55,855 nucleotides of DNA, from positions 1 to 55,855 of the forward strand of contig CADBZO010000012.1 of the NCBI GenBank assembly GCA_902799185.1, in the 5' to 3' direction. The notes under the pieces are model-generated. The model ran no database searches, was not told the origin of the DNA, and was given only the letters and a program-made list of their open reading frames with translations. Numbering within the stretch: the first letter of the stretch is position 1; every line of letters begins with the position of its first letter. A program made the translations under genes and the position numbers. This stretch comes from an uncultured Bacteroidales bacterium. Its GTDB lineage: Bacteria; Bacteroidota; Bacteroidia; Bacteroidales; Paludibacteraceae. Positions 6,684-14,930 of this stretch are shown piece after piece.

Positions 6684-6710
6684 AATGAAAATCTCAAAAT
6701 TATTCAAGTT

Positions 6711-7865
6711 ATGTATAAGATAGGATTACTAGTTAATATTGGATCTTCAAAGACCACGGATATCAATATAGTTTTTTGTTATGAACAAAACCATTTTGTT
6801 ATAAAGTATTTTCACGATCAAAGAATTGCTGATATTTTAAGCAATCCCAATACATTTATTTCTAACTTGCCCATTTTATATAAAGACACTAAAGAGCAAG
6901 AAATATCAAACTACATCTTGTTATCCGAAATTCAATATATAGAGGATAAACAAGCCTTAACAAACAAGGGATTGGAATTATTGGCCGCTGATACGCATGT
7001 AACATATTTTGATAAGAACCAAGGCAAACTTTTTAATAATGGACTAGAAATATGCAATGAAAATCCTGAGTATTATTTCAAAACGAAAAGAACGGATTTA
7101 GCGGATTCTGGTCCTTCAATTGTAATACCCGAAAGACTCAATAATAATCTTAACCAGGATTTTAGTGGTATTGTTAGCAATATAATACTAAGGATGTATT
7201 GCTTAGGGAAGGTTATTGGTAATTTAACTATAAAAAATAATATCAATTTGATTTTCAATATTAAAGACATTAAAAGAAAGAGATTAAAAGAGAATCATTG
7301 GCTGACTTTAATTAGAAAATACAAATCATACTTAGATACAGTAGATTTTCCTAAAATTTTACAATCATACAAGGTGTCATATCACTATTCATACATTCAA
7401 AAAAAAGAAGAATATAAAGTTTATCGAGAGGCAGAAACAGATAATAAGGAAGCATATAATGATATCTTTTTAAAGGAACTGTTAGGGTTGGGCGGACAAC
7501 TTATTTTAGAATGCGATAGTTTACAAGATATTGATATAAAGATGGGAGAATATCAGGGAGAAGATTTAGTGAAGGAAAAAGAGAAAGTACAGAATGAATA
7601 CTCAAAAGAGGTACACCTAGCATGTTTATTAGCACATGATTTATATCAAAGGAAATTAAACCAAACAGGAATTAAAGAATTAGAGATACAAAGAAATAGT
7701 TTGAAAGATATATTATTTCATTATTTCAAATTGGATTGTTTTGACCAAAGAGATTTCTACTCATTTGGTAACAAATATGAAATATATGGTAATGAAGGTG
7801 TCTTCGAGTCAAAACTTAATGAAGTAAATAAAAAGTATTCAAGTACAACATTACTTAGTAAGTAA
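6711..7865 (+). CDS. Unknown 384-residue protein, first gene of an AT-rich trio
   Basis: No family recognised. The protein is soluble by composition, with no signal peptide or clear membrane span. The N-terminal ~90 residues look like alternating strands and helices (MYKIGLLVNIGSS, INIVFCYEQNHFVIKYF); the rest is mostly helical and charged, with a coiled-coil-like stretch near 275-305. DNA is markedly AT-rich compared with the housekeeping genes, which points to transfer. It is followed after 17 bases by an FRG-domain gene and then by a zincin gene in the same direction, so the three probably form one operon. Confidence 0.5.
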   Translation: MYKIGLLVNIGSSKTTDINIVFCYEQNHFVIKYFHDQRIADILSNPNTFISNLPILYKDTKEQEISNYILLSEIQYIEDKQALTNKGLELLAADTHVTYFDKNQGKLFNNGLEICNENPEYYFKTKRTDLADSGPSIVIPERLNNNLNQDFSGIVSNIILRMYCLGKVIGNLTIKNNINLIFNIKDIKRKRLKENHWLTLIRKYKSYLDTVDFPKILQSYKVSYHYSYIQKKEEYKVYREAETDNKEAYNDIFLKELLGLGGQLILECDSLQDIDIKMGEYQGEDLVKEKEKVQNEYSKEVHLACLLAHDLYQRKLNQTGIKELEIQRNSLKDILFHYFKLDCFDQRDFYSFGNKYEIYGNEGVFESKLNEVNKKYSSTTLLSK

Positions 7866-7882
7866 CAATTAAAAAATGCACT

Positions 7883-8707
7883 ATGTCTAAAACAACAATT
7901 ACAAAAGTAGGTCAATTTCTAACGTGGGTTCGTAATTCGCACACGTCTACTTCATCTAGACTAAAATGGGATCATAGTAAGGTTTTCTACCGTGGTCAAG
8001 GAAATGTTGGTTGGGATATTCTCCCATCGCTATTTAGAGAGAATATAATGCTTGAACATGAATTATTAAAAAATGCGCGAAATATACTATGGAATGAATT
8101 GGCAAATACTAATTCATACCTAGAAAAATTAATTTTATTGCAGCACTATGGATTAAGTACACGCTTAATAGATGTAACTACAAATCCGCTGATAGCACTT
8201 TATTTTGCATGCAAAGAAGAGAAAGATGATAAAGGTGAAGAAACTGATGGCGTAGTTTGGTGTGGATACCCCATTAATGAAGAGAATAATGAAAGCATAG
8301 AACGCATATGTAGTATTCCATTTGAACAACAACTTGAACGTATTGTAAGTGGAATACCAGGGTGGAATTTTGATAATCAAAAGGATAAATCCATTTTAAC
8401 ATGTGCATACTACGTAAATCCGCCAATGAATAATCCTCGAATAAATGCACAAAATGGAGCATTTCTTCTTCCTCCATTACTTGAAGAAGATAAACATTCG
8501 GGAGAATATTTCTTAAATGCAAAGAATGTTAACGATTTATTTGCAAAAAGCGTAACAATTCCCGCCAGCTCTAAAATCGCCATACAAAATGAATTGATGG
8601 AATATGGCATTCACGAAGGTACATTATTTCCAGATATTGAGCACAAAATTAAATATATTAAAACGATGGTCAATAATAGTATTCTGAAGCTTGCTGATAA
8701 TAGGTGA
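7883..8707 (+). CDS. FRG-domain protein
   Basis: A 274-residue protein with the FRG signature FYRGQGNVGWDILPSLFR near residues 35-52 and the matching downstream block LLQHYGLSTRLIDVTTNPLI with ALYFAC (about 93-117). FRG domains are named for the conserved Phe-Arg-Gly and are widespread in bacterial and phage accessory genes; their activity is not established. The domain fills most of the protein, and the C-terminal third contains a second conserved-looking block (NPRINAQNGAFLL, then a Lys/Ile-rich end). It sits 17 bases below the unknown 384-residue protein and about 55 bases above the zincin. Both neighbours are equally AT-rich, suggesting one transferred module. Confidence 0.8.
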   Translation: MSKTTITKVGQFLTWVRNSHTSTSSRLKWDHSKVFYRGQGNVGWDILPSLFRENIMLEHELLKNARNILWNELANTNSYLEKLILLQHYGLSTRLIDVTTNPLIALYFACKEEKDDKGEETDGVVWCGYPINEENNESIERICSIPFEQQLERIVSGIPGWNFDNQKDKSILTCAYYVNPPMNNPRINAQNGAFLLPPLLEEDKHSGEYFLNAKNVNDLFAKSVTIPASSKIAIQNELMEYGIHEGTLFPDIEHKIKYIKTMVNNSILKLADNR

Positions 8708-8761
8708 ATGGTATAATGATTAGTCAGACAGAAAAAGTATCTATTGCAAACAACGAAAAAA

Positions 8762-9292
8762 ATGGATAGACATCAATTAATAATCAATAAAACAGATATT
8801 AAAAGTTTTGATGCTTTTAATAATGAAGGATACAGCGCACGTGCAGTTTTATTATACCCTCCTCTATCGAAGTTCAAGATAAATATTGTTGAGCATAGTA
8901 AGACTAAATACTCTAAGGAAATTGATTTAAAAGAAAACGATGCATTTACGTATTATTTATATCAAAAAACAGATAATGATGCTTCATCAGTATATGCTGA
9001 GATAGTCGTAAATAATGAACTCTGTAATGAATTATGTTTAACAGAACAAGAACAATTAGCAGCGATTGCTCATGAGGTTGGACATATTATAGTTTACTTA
9101 AGAATAGGTAAAGATTCTCTAAGTGTATCAATGGAAGAGCTTGAAAGTGATTTATACGCCTGTAAAATGGGGCTCCAAAAACCATTGTATTCTTTGTTAC
9201 AAAAGATGTATGACTCTCATTTATATTCGGAAGGACAAGAAACATTATTTCATAAACGATTATCATATATAAAACCAACAGATACAATGTAA
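8762..9292 (+). CDS. Zinc metallopeptidase-like protein (HEVGH), ImmA/IrrE-like
   Basis: The in-frame ATG at 8762 (MDRHQLIINK) is preferred over a TTG at 8744 and gives 176 residues. H104-E105-V-G-H108 (QLAAIAHEVGHIIVY) is the zincin HExxH motif. The following MEELESDLYACKMG supplies the third acidic ligand in the way seen in ImmA/IrrE-type peptidases (E-x-D-x-x-A). Such peptidases commonly cut a partner repressor or antitoxin. No helix-turn-helix domain is present here, so any target would be another protein. It is the last gene of the trio; its position after an FRG gene suggests a toxin/regulatory module, which is inference. Confidence 0.65.
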   Translation: MDRHQLIINKTDIKSFDAFNNEGYSARAVLLYPPLSKFKINIVEHSKTKYSKEIDLKENDAFTYYLYQKTDNDASSVYAEIVVNNELCNELCLTEQEQLAAIAHEVGHIIVYLRIGKDSLSVSMEELESDLYACKMGLQKPLYSLLQKMYDSHLYSEGQETLFHKRLSYIKPTDTM

Positions 9293-9300
9293 AACAACTA

Positions 9301-9414
9301 ATCTATCCTCTCGTATCTGTCCCGTATGTCTCTCGTAAACCGCTGGTTTTCTCGGATAAAGACATCGACACCATCTTTAATGGTGAACTGGATGCCTATA
9401 GGAATATAGATTAA
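9301..9414 (+). pseudogene. Orphan C-terminal gene fragment
   Basis: A frame without start codon reads YPLVSVPYVSRKPLVFSDKD, then DIDTIFNGELDAYRNID and a TAA at 9412-9414. The codons are less AT-rich than the flanking trio, so it looks like the stranded 3' end of a deleted gene. An alternative overlapping frame is also open, so the reading is uncertain. Confidence 0.3.
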
Positions 9415-9435
9415 TAATTTTAAACTTTTACAACT

Positions 9436-10944
9436 ATGAAAAGATTTTCATTTATCATGGCACTATGTATGTGCTGCGTTTTCGTTTGTGCAGAAACTGA
9501 CCAAGACAATAACCTCGACATTTCCCAGCTTGAGGCAAAGGAGTTCTTTACTACTCAAGAGGCATTATACTACTACAATCATAAACTAAAAGTTAATCCT
9601 AAAGATGGTGAAGCCCATGCACAGCTTGCGAGTGTACTGTTGGAGAATGGGGAATATGACAAAGCCTTAACCGCTGCGAACGCAGCTATTAAATATCTGC
9701 CCGAAGAAGATAAGGAGTCTTTAGACTTTGTTTACCACACGCGTGCATTTATATATTTCGAATTGGGAAAAGATAATTTAGCTGAAGCTGATAGTCGGAA
9801 ATTACTTACTTCATCAGACAGTCAATATGTTCAGCAGGGATATCTTAACATTGGAATTATACAAAATAACAGAGAGCAATTTGATGACGCAATAGCCACT
9901 TATACAAAACTCATCAATTTGTATCCGGACGTTGCGCAAGTTTACAAATATAGAGCGAATACCTTCTTAAACGTAATGAAATATGAAGAGATGGCTACAG
10001 ATCTGATAAAAGCATTAGAAGTTGATTACTATGATGCGTTTATCATGTTAGACTTATTAGATGATGAACAAGCCATTAAACTGATGGTCGAAAAGCTACA
10101 CGAACAATACATCTCATTTCCGGATAATTCAAAATGGTGGTTTTGTTATGGTGTGGCTCTCGAATTGGATAAACAGTACACAAAGGCTATAGAGATGTAT
10201 AAAAAATGTAATCAACTCAAGCATTCTAATTATGTTGATAAACGAATAGGGGATTGTTACGTTAAAATGAGTGGTCTTCAGCAATCTCTTGAACATTATA
10301 CATTTTTGATAGCACGGAATAGTACTAATTATTTCAACTATTATTATCGTAGTCGTGTCTATGAGGATCTGGGTGATCTTCCGAACGCAATCAAAGATAT
10401 GACTAAGTTTATCGAACTTCAACCTAAAAATTATTTCGGGTACTATCGCAGGGGGTGGTATGAACATCTAAATAATGAATGTGAAAGAGCCATCGAGGAT
10501 TTGCAGCGCTCTATAAGGATTTTTTCTAAATACCCATATTCTTATGACGCAATGGCAAGATGTTACATCAAATTGGGTGATTCTATCAAGGCACGCCAGA
10601 CATATGAGAAGTTATTGACGATTAGGCCCACGCATATGGATGAAAATGCCGCTTATGCATACCATTATTTGGGGCAGGATGATAAAGCGATTGAGTGGGT
10701 AGAGGAAATGTTACAGAAGAATCCCACTTCCGTTTATGGAGCGGCTTGCGTGTACTCACTGGTAGGAGATACGACTAAGGCATTATATTATTTAGAGCAA
10801 TCATTCATCCAAACAGGTTATGTGCGAATCAACCATATAAACATTGACGAGGATTTAAACAATATCCGCCATCTGGATTCGTATAAGGCATTGGTGAATA
10901 AGTATTGTCAGAAGATGTTGGAACGGCGCTCTGCACATAGATGA
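9436..10944 (+). CDS. Secreted TPR-repeat protein
   Basis: A 502-residue protein beginning with a signal peptide (MKRFSFIMALCMCCVFVCAE, cleavage likely just before or after the Glu). Helical tetratricopeptide repeats run through nearly the whole length: examples are DGEAHAQLASVLLENGEYDK near 57-76, NFTYTK-type pairs in the middle, and NYFGYYRRGWYEHLNNECER near 335. TPR proteins are scaffolds for protein-protein contact; this one should act in the periplasm or at the outer membrane. No promoter of the standard type is obvious immediately upstream. It ends next to another gene relic (10952-11125). Confidence 0.75.
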   Translation: MKRFSFIMALCMCCVFVCAETDQDNNLDISQLEAKEFFTTQEALYYYNHKLKVNPKDGEAHAQLASVLLENGEYDKALTAANAAIKYLPEEDKESLDFVYHTRAFIYFELGKDNLAEADSRKLLTSSDSQYVQQGYLNIGIIQNNREQFDDAIATYTKLINLYPDVAQVYKYRANTFLNVMKYEEMATDLIKALEVDYYDAFIMLDLLDDEQAIKLMVEKLHEQYISFPDNSKWWFCYGVALELDKQYTKAIEMYKKCNQLKHSNYVDKRIGDCYVKMSGLQQSLEHYTFLIARNSTNYFNYYYRSRVYEDLGDLPNAIKDMTKFIELQPKNYFGYYRRGWYEHLNNECERAIEDLQRSIRIFSKYPYSYDAMARCYIKLGDSIKARQTYEKLLTIRPTHMDENAAYAYHYLGQDDKAIEWVEEMLQKNPTSVYGAACVYSLVGDTTKALYYLEQSFIQTGYVRINHINIDEDLNNIRHLDSYKALVNKYCQKMLERRSAHR

Positions 10945-10951
10945 TTACTAA

Positions 10952-11125
10952 GCCTTTGAGTATTCCGCTGAAGGCACGAAAGATGCATTGAAACGAGGCA
11001 TGAAAGCGTCAGCCGGTTACTACGACCGAATGTCGCAGTACAACAAAGATACGCGCGGAATGACCAAAGAGGAACGCAACAATTACTATCGCGACCGCAA
11101 TCAAGAGGACGGCTGGTTCAAATAG
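10952..11125 (+). pseudogene. Orphan 3' gene fragment
   Basis: An open stretch bounded by a TAA at 10949-10951 reads AFEYSAEGTKDALKRGMKAS, then AGYYDRMSQYNKDTRGMTKE and ERNNYYRDRNQEDGWFK before a TAG at 11123-11125. The only in-frame ATG is at 11000, which would leave 41 residues. Composition is ordinary coding DNA, so it is most likely the stranded C-terminus of a lost gene at the island edge. I do not recognise the family. Confidence 0.45.
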
Positions 11126-11235
11126 CCATAAATCAGCAGACCTTGCGCTGACGTTGCGCGGAGGTTAGGGAGAAAGAAAAATGATAGAAAAGAGGGGACC
11201 CCTTCGAAAGTACAGTCGCGTCCTACGGTGCATAT

Positions 11236-11341
11236 GCAAGGGAAAAGGGATTTTTTCATGCGAGCATGAGTGCTCTATATAATCATCAAAAAAACGTAGT
11301 GAGAACACTACTTTTTTGCAAAAAAATCCCTTTCTCCTTGC
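11236..11341. repeat. Long inverted repeat around a terminator
   Basis: Arms at 11236-11256 and 11321-11341 are complementary at 19 of 21 positions. Between them lie a small palindrome CATGC-GA-GCATG (11257-11268) and the terminator at 11290-11317. The whole block can fold as one extended hairpin or cruciform. Confidence 0.7.
11290..11317 (+). terminator. Rho-independent terminator
   Basis: The stem GTAGTG (11296-11301) pairs with CACTAC (11306-11311) around AGAA, preceded by an A-run and followed by six T. It lies inside the long inverted repeat and argues against a translation start at 11266. Confidence 0.7.
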
Positions 11342-12111
11342 AGAAAAATGATTTTTCTTCATATGCACTTGCATATGTCGATTTTTTACGAAAACTCCTC
11401 TTTGTGCTCTCAGCGATAGTGCTCCTGCCGGCGTTGGCGGGGGCGCAGGAGCGTGTGGCAGAGACGCAGTCGCGTACGAAGGGGGCGCAGTGGCGCGTGG
11501 GGATCTCCGGGGGTGCGGATTACAACTGGTACACGGCAAACACCCATTACCAGACGGATTACCATTACGGCGGCGTGTGGGGATGGTCCGCGGCAGTGTT
11601 TGCGCAGTATGACTTCCTGCCGTGGTTAGGGCTGAGAGCGGAGTTCGAGGCGCTGGAGAAGAGCAACCGTTTCTATCGTACGGGCGTGTATGCGGGTACC
11701 AATTATATAACGCATAACACGTATCTGCATCTGCCGGTGATGGCGCAGTTTCGTTTCGGCGGCGTGCTGAATGCGAAAGGTCTGGCGCTCCGCGGCATTG
11801 CGAACACAGGTGTTTATGCGGGCTATTGGGCTGCTTCGCGTCAAAAAGGCACCGTCTCCAATCCTATGTCTGGTAAGGCGGAGAAGGTCAATCAGCCCTA
11901 TGTCTTTAACCGCGAGCGTGACCAACGCGCCGACTGCGGTCTGGCGGGCGGATTGGGCTTGGAGATACAGCCCTCGCGCCATTGGGCGGTGCATGTCGAG
12001 GCGCGGTGCTACTACAGCCTCCTCTCCGCCGTCAAGCAGTATATGTCCGTCCGCGATTACCGTTATAACACCACGCTCGGCATACAAGCCGGAGTGGCTT
12101 ACCTCTTTTGA
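11338..12111 (+). CDS. Outer-membrane beta-barrel protein (porin family)
   Basis: A signal peptide core LRKLLFVLSAIVLLPALAGAQ is followed by ~220 residues with alternating aromatic strands (WRVGISGGADYNWY, WSAAVFAQYDFLPWLGLRAEF) ending in YNTTLGIQAGVAYLF. A terminal Phe is the usual outer-membrane assembly signal, and the protein resembles the small 8-10-strand barrels of Bacteroidota. The start is problematic. An ATG at 11266 lies upstream of a terminator, so a TTG at 11338 is given here. An ATG at 11375 would give an ideal signal peptide (MSIFLRKLLFVL) if the six-T run at 11382-11387 had one more T. The stop overlaps the next start as ATGA, coupling it to the S41 peptidase. Confidence 0.7.
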   Translation: MQKNDFSSYALAYVDFLRKLLFVLSAIVLLPALAGAQERVAETQSRTKGAQWRVGISGGADYNWYTANTHYQTDYHYGGVWGWSAAVFAQYDFLPWLGLRAEFEALEKSNRFYRTGVYAGTNYITHNTYLHLPVMAQFRFGGVLNAKGLALRGIANTGVYAGYWAASRQKGTVSNPMSGKAEKVNQPYVFNRERDQRADCGLAGGLGLEIQPSRHWAVHVEARCYYSLLSAVKQYMSVRDYRYNTTLGIQAGVAYLF

Positions 12112-13571
12112 TGATGAGACCTGTTCGATACTATATTACCGTCAGTGCGCTGATTGTGACGCTCTTCGGATGCCGTCCGACGGGCGATGACCTGATCTCG
12201 TACGGTCAGAATGACAACCAGGCTTACGGGGAGGTGCATAAGTCCCATGCGGCGACCTTCAAAGCGCTGTGGATGGCTATGAACGAGAACTACTGCATCT
12301 GGGATTACGAGTCGGAGCATGGGGTGGACTGGGATGAGGTCTATGCAGACTACCTGCCGCTGTTCGAAGCGCTGGACGACAGCACGCGCCGCAAGCCGGT
12401 GACGGTGAACGAACTGAAAGCCCTTTATGCACATTTCCTCGACTCGCTCCATGACGGCCATTTGGGCATACAGATTTCCTCTTCCGTCTCGCCGGAGCCG
12501 CTTTCTTTCCAACCCGGCGTGGCACGGGTCAAGAGGGAGCGCGGCGGGGAATATGCCGTGACGGGAAAATACCTCACTAACCCGAGCCGTTATACCGCCA
12601 CGGATACGGAGTTTCATATCGAGCAGCTGGACAGCGCGAACGGTCCGGCGGTGGCGATGCAGTATGTGATGGAGCAATGCGATACGATTATTCTTCGCTC
12701 CGAGGCTTTCCTTGCCGAACTGGAGCCGTTGCGTAATACGGAGGCCGTGGAGGCGACCTACCAACTGGTGGCAGAGATGAAGAGAAAGGCGGAGTCTATC
12801 CGCTTCATGCCTGCGCCCAACGCGTCATGCGTACTGTTGTACAACTCGTTATGCACCCAATACCGGAATGCAGGGCAACTCATCGGTATGACGCTCAAGC
12901 CTGTGAGCACAAGTGTCTATCAGGATATGATGAGATACCTTTATACCGCGCGTTTCGAGGGAAACATCCTCTATCTCAGGCTCGGTGCTTTCGGGCTTAC
13001 CAACCATCTGAGCCCCTCTGCGCAACCCGCCAACCCTCCCTCCGATTACGCGGTTTACCGCCATCTGGTGGACTCGGTCTGGCGCGTCTCGCCTTGCAAG
13101 ATGCGTATGAAAAACGGAGTGGGGCGTTATGATTTTGCGCCGGTCGTGTCCTTCACGCTGCCTACCTATCCGAATGCGCACGCGGTCATTACTGATGAAC
13201 CGATAGTCGTGCTGTCCAACGTCCGTTCTATCAGCATGGCGGAACAGACCGCCTGGGGCGTGAAGACCCTTCCGAACGGCATACTCATCGGTACGCGTAC
13301 CTTCGGTGCGCTGAGTGCACTCAACACCGATCCCGCCTATTACAGCCAGACCTATTCGGGCGCCTTTGGGGAAAAGGGCGTGACACCGGTCTATGGCTAT
13401 GTGCCCAAATACGTGGCGATGTACGACGTGCAAGGAGACGGCGAGCTGCAGATACTCGAAGGCATCGGCATCACGCCGGATATAGAAGTGCCGTTTGACC
13501 TGCCCCTTTACTTGTCCACGGGACGGGATAACCAACTGGAAGCGGCTCTGAGGTATATAAAAAAGCGTTAA
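12108..13571 (+). CDS. S41-family peptidase-like lipoprotein
   Basis: A 487-residue protein with a lipoprotein signal (MMMRPVRYYITVSALIVTLF then GC, lipobox LFGC), so it should be anchored in the cell envelope. The N-terminal helical region (AATFKALWMAMNENYCIWDY) and the downstream GNILYLRLGAF and IVVLSNVRSISMAEQTAWGV fit the S41 (C-terminal processing peptidase/tricorn core) fold. The serine of SMAE takes the place of the usual catalytic Ser in TASAAE. The GKG lysine of CtpA-type enzymes is not evident: the segment reads IGTRTFGALSALN. It may therefore use the alternative tetrad of other S41 groups or be inactive. It is translationally coupled to the outer-membrane barrel gene. Confidence 0.75.
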   Translation: MMMRPVRYYITVSALIVTLFGCRPTGDDLISYGQNDNQAYGEVHKSHAATFKALWMAMNENYCIWDYESEHGVDWDEVYADYLPLFEALDDSTRRKPVTVNELKALYAHFLDSLHDGHLGIQISSSVSPEPLSFQPGVARVKRERGGEYAVTGKYLTNPSRYTATDTEFHIEQLDSANGPAVAMQYVMEQCDTIILRSEAFLAELEPLRNTEAVEATYQLVAEMKRKAESIRFMPAPNASCVLLYNSLCTQYRNAGQLIGMTLKPVSTSVYQDMMRYLYTARFEGNILYLRLGAFGLTNHLSPSAQPANPPSDYAVYRHLVDSVWRVSPCKMRMKNGVGRYDFAPVVSFTLPTYPNAHAVITDEPIVVLSNVRSISMAEQTAWGVKTLPNGILIGTRTFGALSALNTDPAYYSQTYSGAFGEKGVTPVYGYVPKYVAMYDVQGDGELQILEGIGITPDIEVPFDLPLYLSTGRDNQLEAALRYIKKR

Positions 13572-13585
13572 AAATCGCGAAAAGT

Positions 13586-13617
13586 GGCATACACTATTGT
13601 GTATGTCATTTTTTTTT
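13586..13617 (+). terminator. Terminator overlapping the next promoter
   Basis: CATACAC (13588-13594) pairs with GTGTATG (13599-13605) around TATT, followed by a run of nine T after CA. Its 3' arm also contains the -33 box of the promoter at 13597-13627. Confidence 0.65.
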
Positions 13618-13627
13618 AGTAACTTTG
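13597..13627 (+). promoter_or_regulatory. Promoter of the TPR membrane protein and downstream genes
   Basis: TTG at 13597-13599, 20 bases, TAACTTTG at 13620-13627; the first ATG is at 13668. Confidence 0.75.
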
Positions 13628-13667
13628 TGCCCGATTTTGAAAAATAACATAAAAATATAATAAAACA

Positions 13668-14348
13668 ATGGCAAAAAAGAAAGAAGAGTTCGCCAAACAG
13701 GACGAACAATTACAGGAAGTGAACGAAGCGCTGACCGGCGCAGGTAAATGGATTGAGGACAACGCCACCATGATCAGCTGGTGCGTGGCCGGTATCGCGC
13801 TGATCGTGATGGCAGTCATCGCTGTCAACCAGTACATCATCAAGCCGAAAGCGCTGGAGGCAAGCAACGAGAACGCCAAGGCCGCTGTCTATTTCCAGGC
13901 AGGCGATTTCGACAAAGCCCTCAAGGGCGATGACGCCGAGTGCATCGGCTTCGAGGCTATCGCAGACGAGTACCACAACCAGCAGGGCGAGCTGGCAGCG
14001 CTGTATGCCGGAATCTGCTATTACGAGAAAGGCGAGTATGAAGAGGCAGCCAAGTATCTGAGCAAGTTCTCTGCCGACGACCTGAACATCGATCCCGCCG
14101 CCAGCCAGCTGCTGGGCGACGCGTATGTGGAGTTGCAGGAGTACGGCAAGGCCGTGAAAGCCTTCGAGGCAGCGGCTGCTTCGGGCAACAGCCTGATTGC
14201 GCCGATGAGTCTCAAGAAAGCCGGTATCGTCTATCTGCACGAGGGAGAGAAGAGCCACGCGCTCAAGGCCTTCAAGGCAATCAAGGAGAACTATCCTTCC
14301 TCTGCGGAAGCACAGGATATTGACAAATACATCGCCGCTGCCGAATAA
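13668..14348 (+). CDS. Membrane-anchored TPR protein, YfgM-like
   Basis: A 226-residue protein: a charged cytoplasmic N-terminus (MAKKKEEFAKQDEQLQEVNE), one membrane span near residues 38-60 (ISWCVAGIALIVMAVIAVNQ), then TPR-type helices (LAALYAGICYYEKGEYEEAA near 105-125, AYVELQEYGKAVKAFEAAAA near 150-170, KKAGIVYLHEGEKSHALKAF). The layout is that of the YfgM-like periplasmic TPR family, thought to act in envelope protein handling. Homologues in Bacteroidales are common next to housekeeping genes. It has its own promoter and ribH follows 34 bases after its stop. Confidence 0.75.
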   Translation: MAKKKEEFAKQDEQLQEVNEALTGAGKWIEDNATMISWCVAGIALIVMAVIAVNQYIIKPKALEASNENAKAAVYFQAGDFDKALKGDDAECIGFEAIADEYHNQQGELAALYAGICYYEKGEYEEAAKYLSKFSADDLNIDPAASQLLGDAYVELQEYGKAVKAFEAAAASGNSLIAPMSLKKAGIVYLHEGEKSHALKAFKAIKENYPSSAEAQDIDKYIAAAE

Positions 14349-14382
14349 ACCGTACTTCGTACATTTGTAAATCGTACATGGT

Positions 14383-14859
14383 ATGACGACGGATTTATCT
14401 CAATATGATGTTAACCGCTTGCCCGGCGCTGACGTTCTCGGACGTCAGCGCTACGCAATCGTGGTAGCGGACTGGAACAGCGAGATCACCTACGCCATGG
14501 CGCAGGGAGCCATAGATACTTTCCTCAAACACGGTGTGGAAGACGAGAATATCGACATCATCCATGTGCCCGGAACAGTGGAACTGACTTACGGCGCCGC
14601 GCGCGTAATGAAAGAAGAACGTGTCGATGCCGTGGTCGTTATAGGCTGTGTCATCCAGGGGGAGACCCCCCATTTCGACTATGTGTGCCAGTCGGTGACA
14701 CAAGGTGTGGCTACGCTCAATGTCCAAGGAAAGGTGCCGGTTATCTTTTCCGTCCTGACCGTCCTCAATCGACAGCAGGCACTCGACCGATGCGGCGGCA
14801 AACTGGGAAACAAAGGCGTAGAAGGTGCTTACACCGCCATCCGCATGGCGAACCTATGA
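14383..14859 (+). CDS. ribH: 6,7-dimethyl-8-ribityllumazine synthase
   Basis: This 158-residue protein catalyses the penultimate step of riboflavin synthesis: condensation of 5-amino-6-ribitylaminouracil with dihydroxybutanone phosphate. Signature blocks are YAIVVADWNSEIT (the aromatic residue stacking on the pyrimidine is Trp here), IHVPGTVELTYGA, VVVIGCVIQGETPHFDYVC with the catalytic His in the TPHFDY motif, and IFSVLTVLNRQQALDRCGG. Length and order agree with the family, which assembles into icosahedral or pentameric shells in the cytoplasm. The stop is followed by a 7-bp tandem repeat that runs into the aspartokinase start. Confidence 0.96.
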   Translation: MTTDLSQYDVNRLPGADVLGRQRYAIVVADWNSEITYAMAQGAIDTFLKHGVEDENIDIIHVPGTVELTYGAARVMKEERVDAVVVIGCVIQGETPHFDYVCQSVTQGVATLNVQGKVPVIFSVLTVLNRQQALDRCGGKLGNKGVEGAYTAIRMANL

Positions 14860-14868
14860 GAGTTGAGA

Positions 14869-14930
14869 GGTGAAAGGTGAAAGGTGAAAGGTGAAAGGTG
14901 AAAGGTGAAAGGTGAAAGGTGAAAGGTGAA
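14869..14930 (+). repeat. 7-bp tandem repeat (GGTGAAA)x8 overlapping a start codon
   Basis: Eight full GGTGAAA units run from 14869 to 14924; a ninth, partial one (GGTGAA) supplies the GTG start codon of the aspartokinase at 14926. Each unit contains a potential GTG start and a GGTGA ribosome-binding-like core. Copy-number changes would move the region between ribH and the kinase by 7 bases each. Confidence 0.95.

Noticed and set aside
11266-11337. ATG at 11266 as the start of the outer-membrane barrel protein
   Set aside because: A terminator (11290-11317) lies inside this extension, and it would put 40 residues before the signal peptide.
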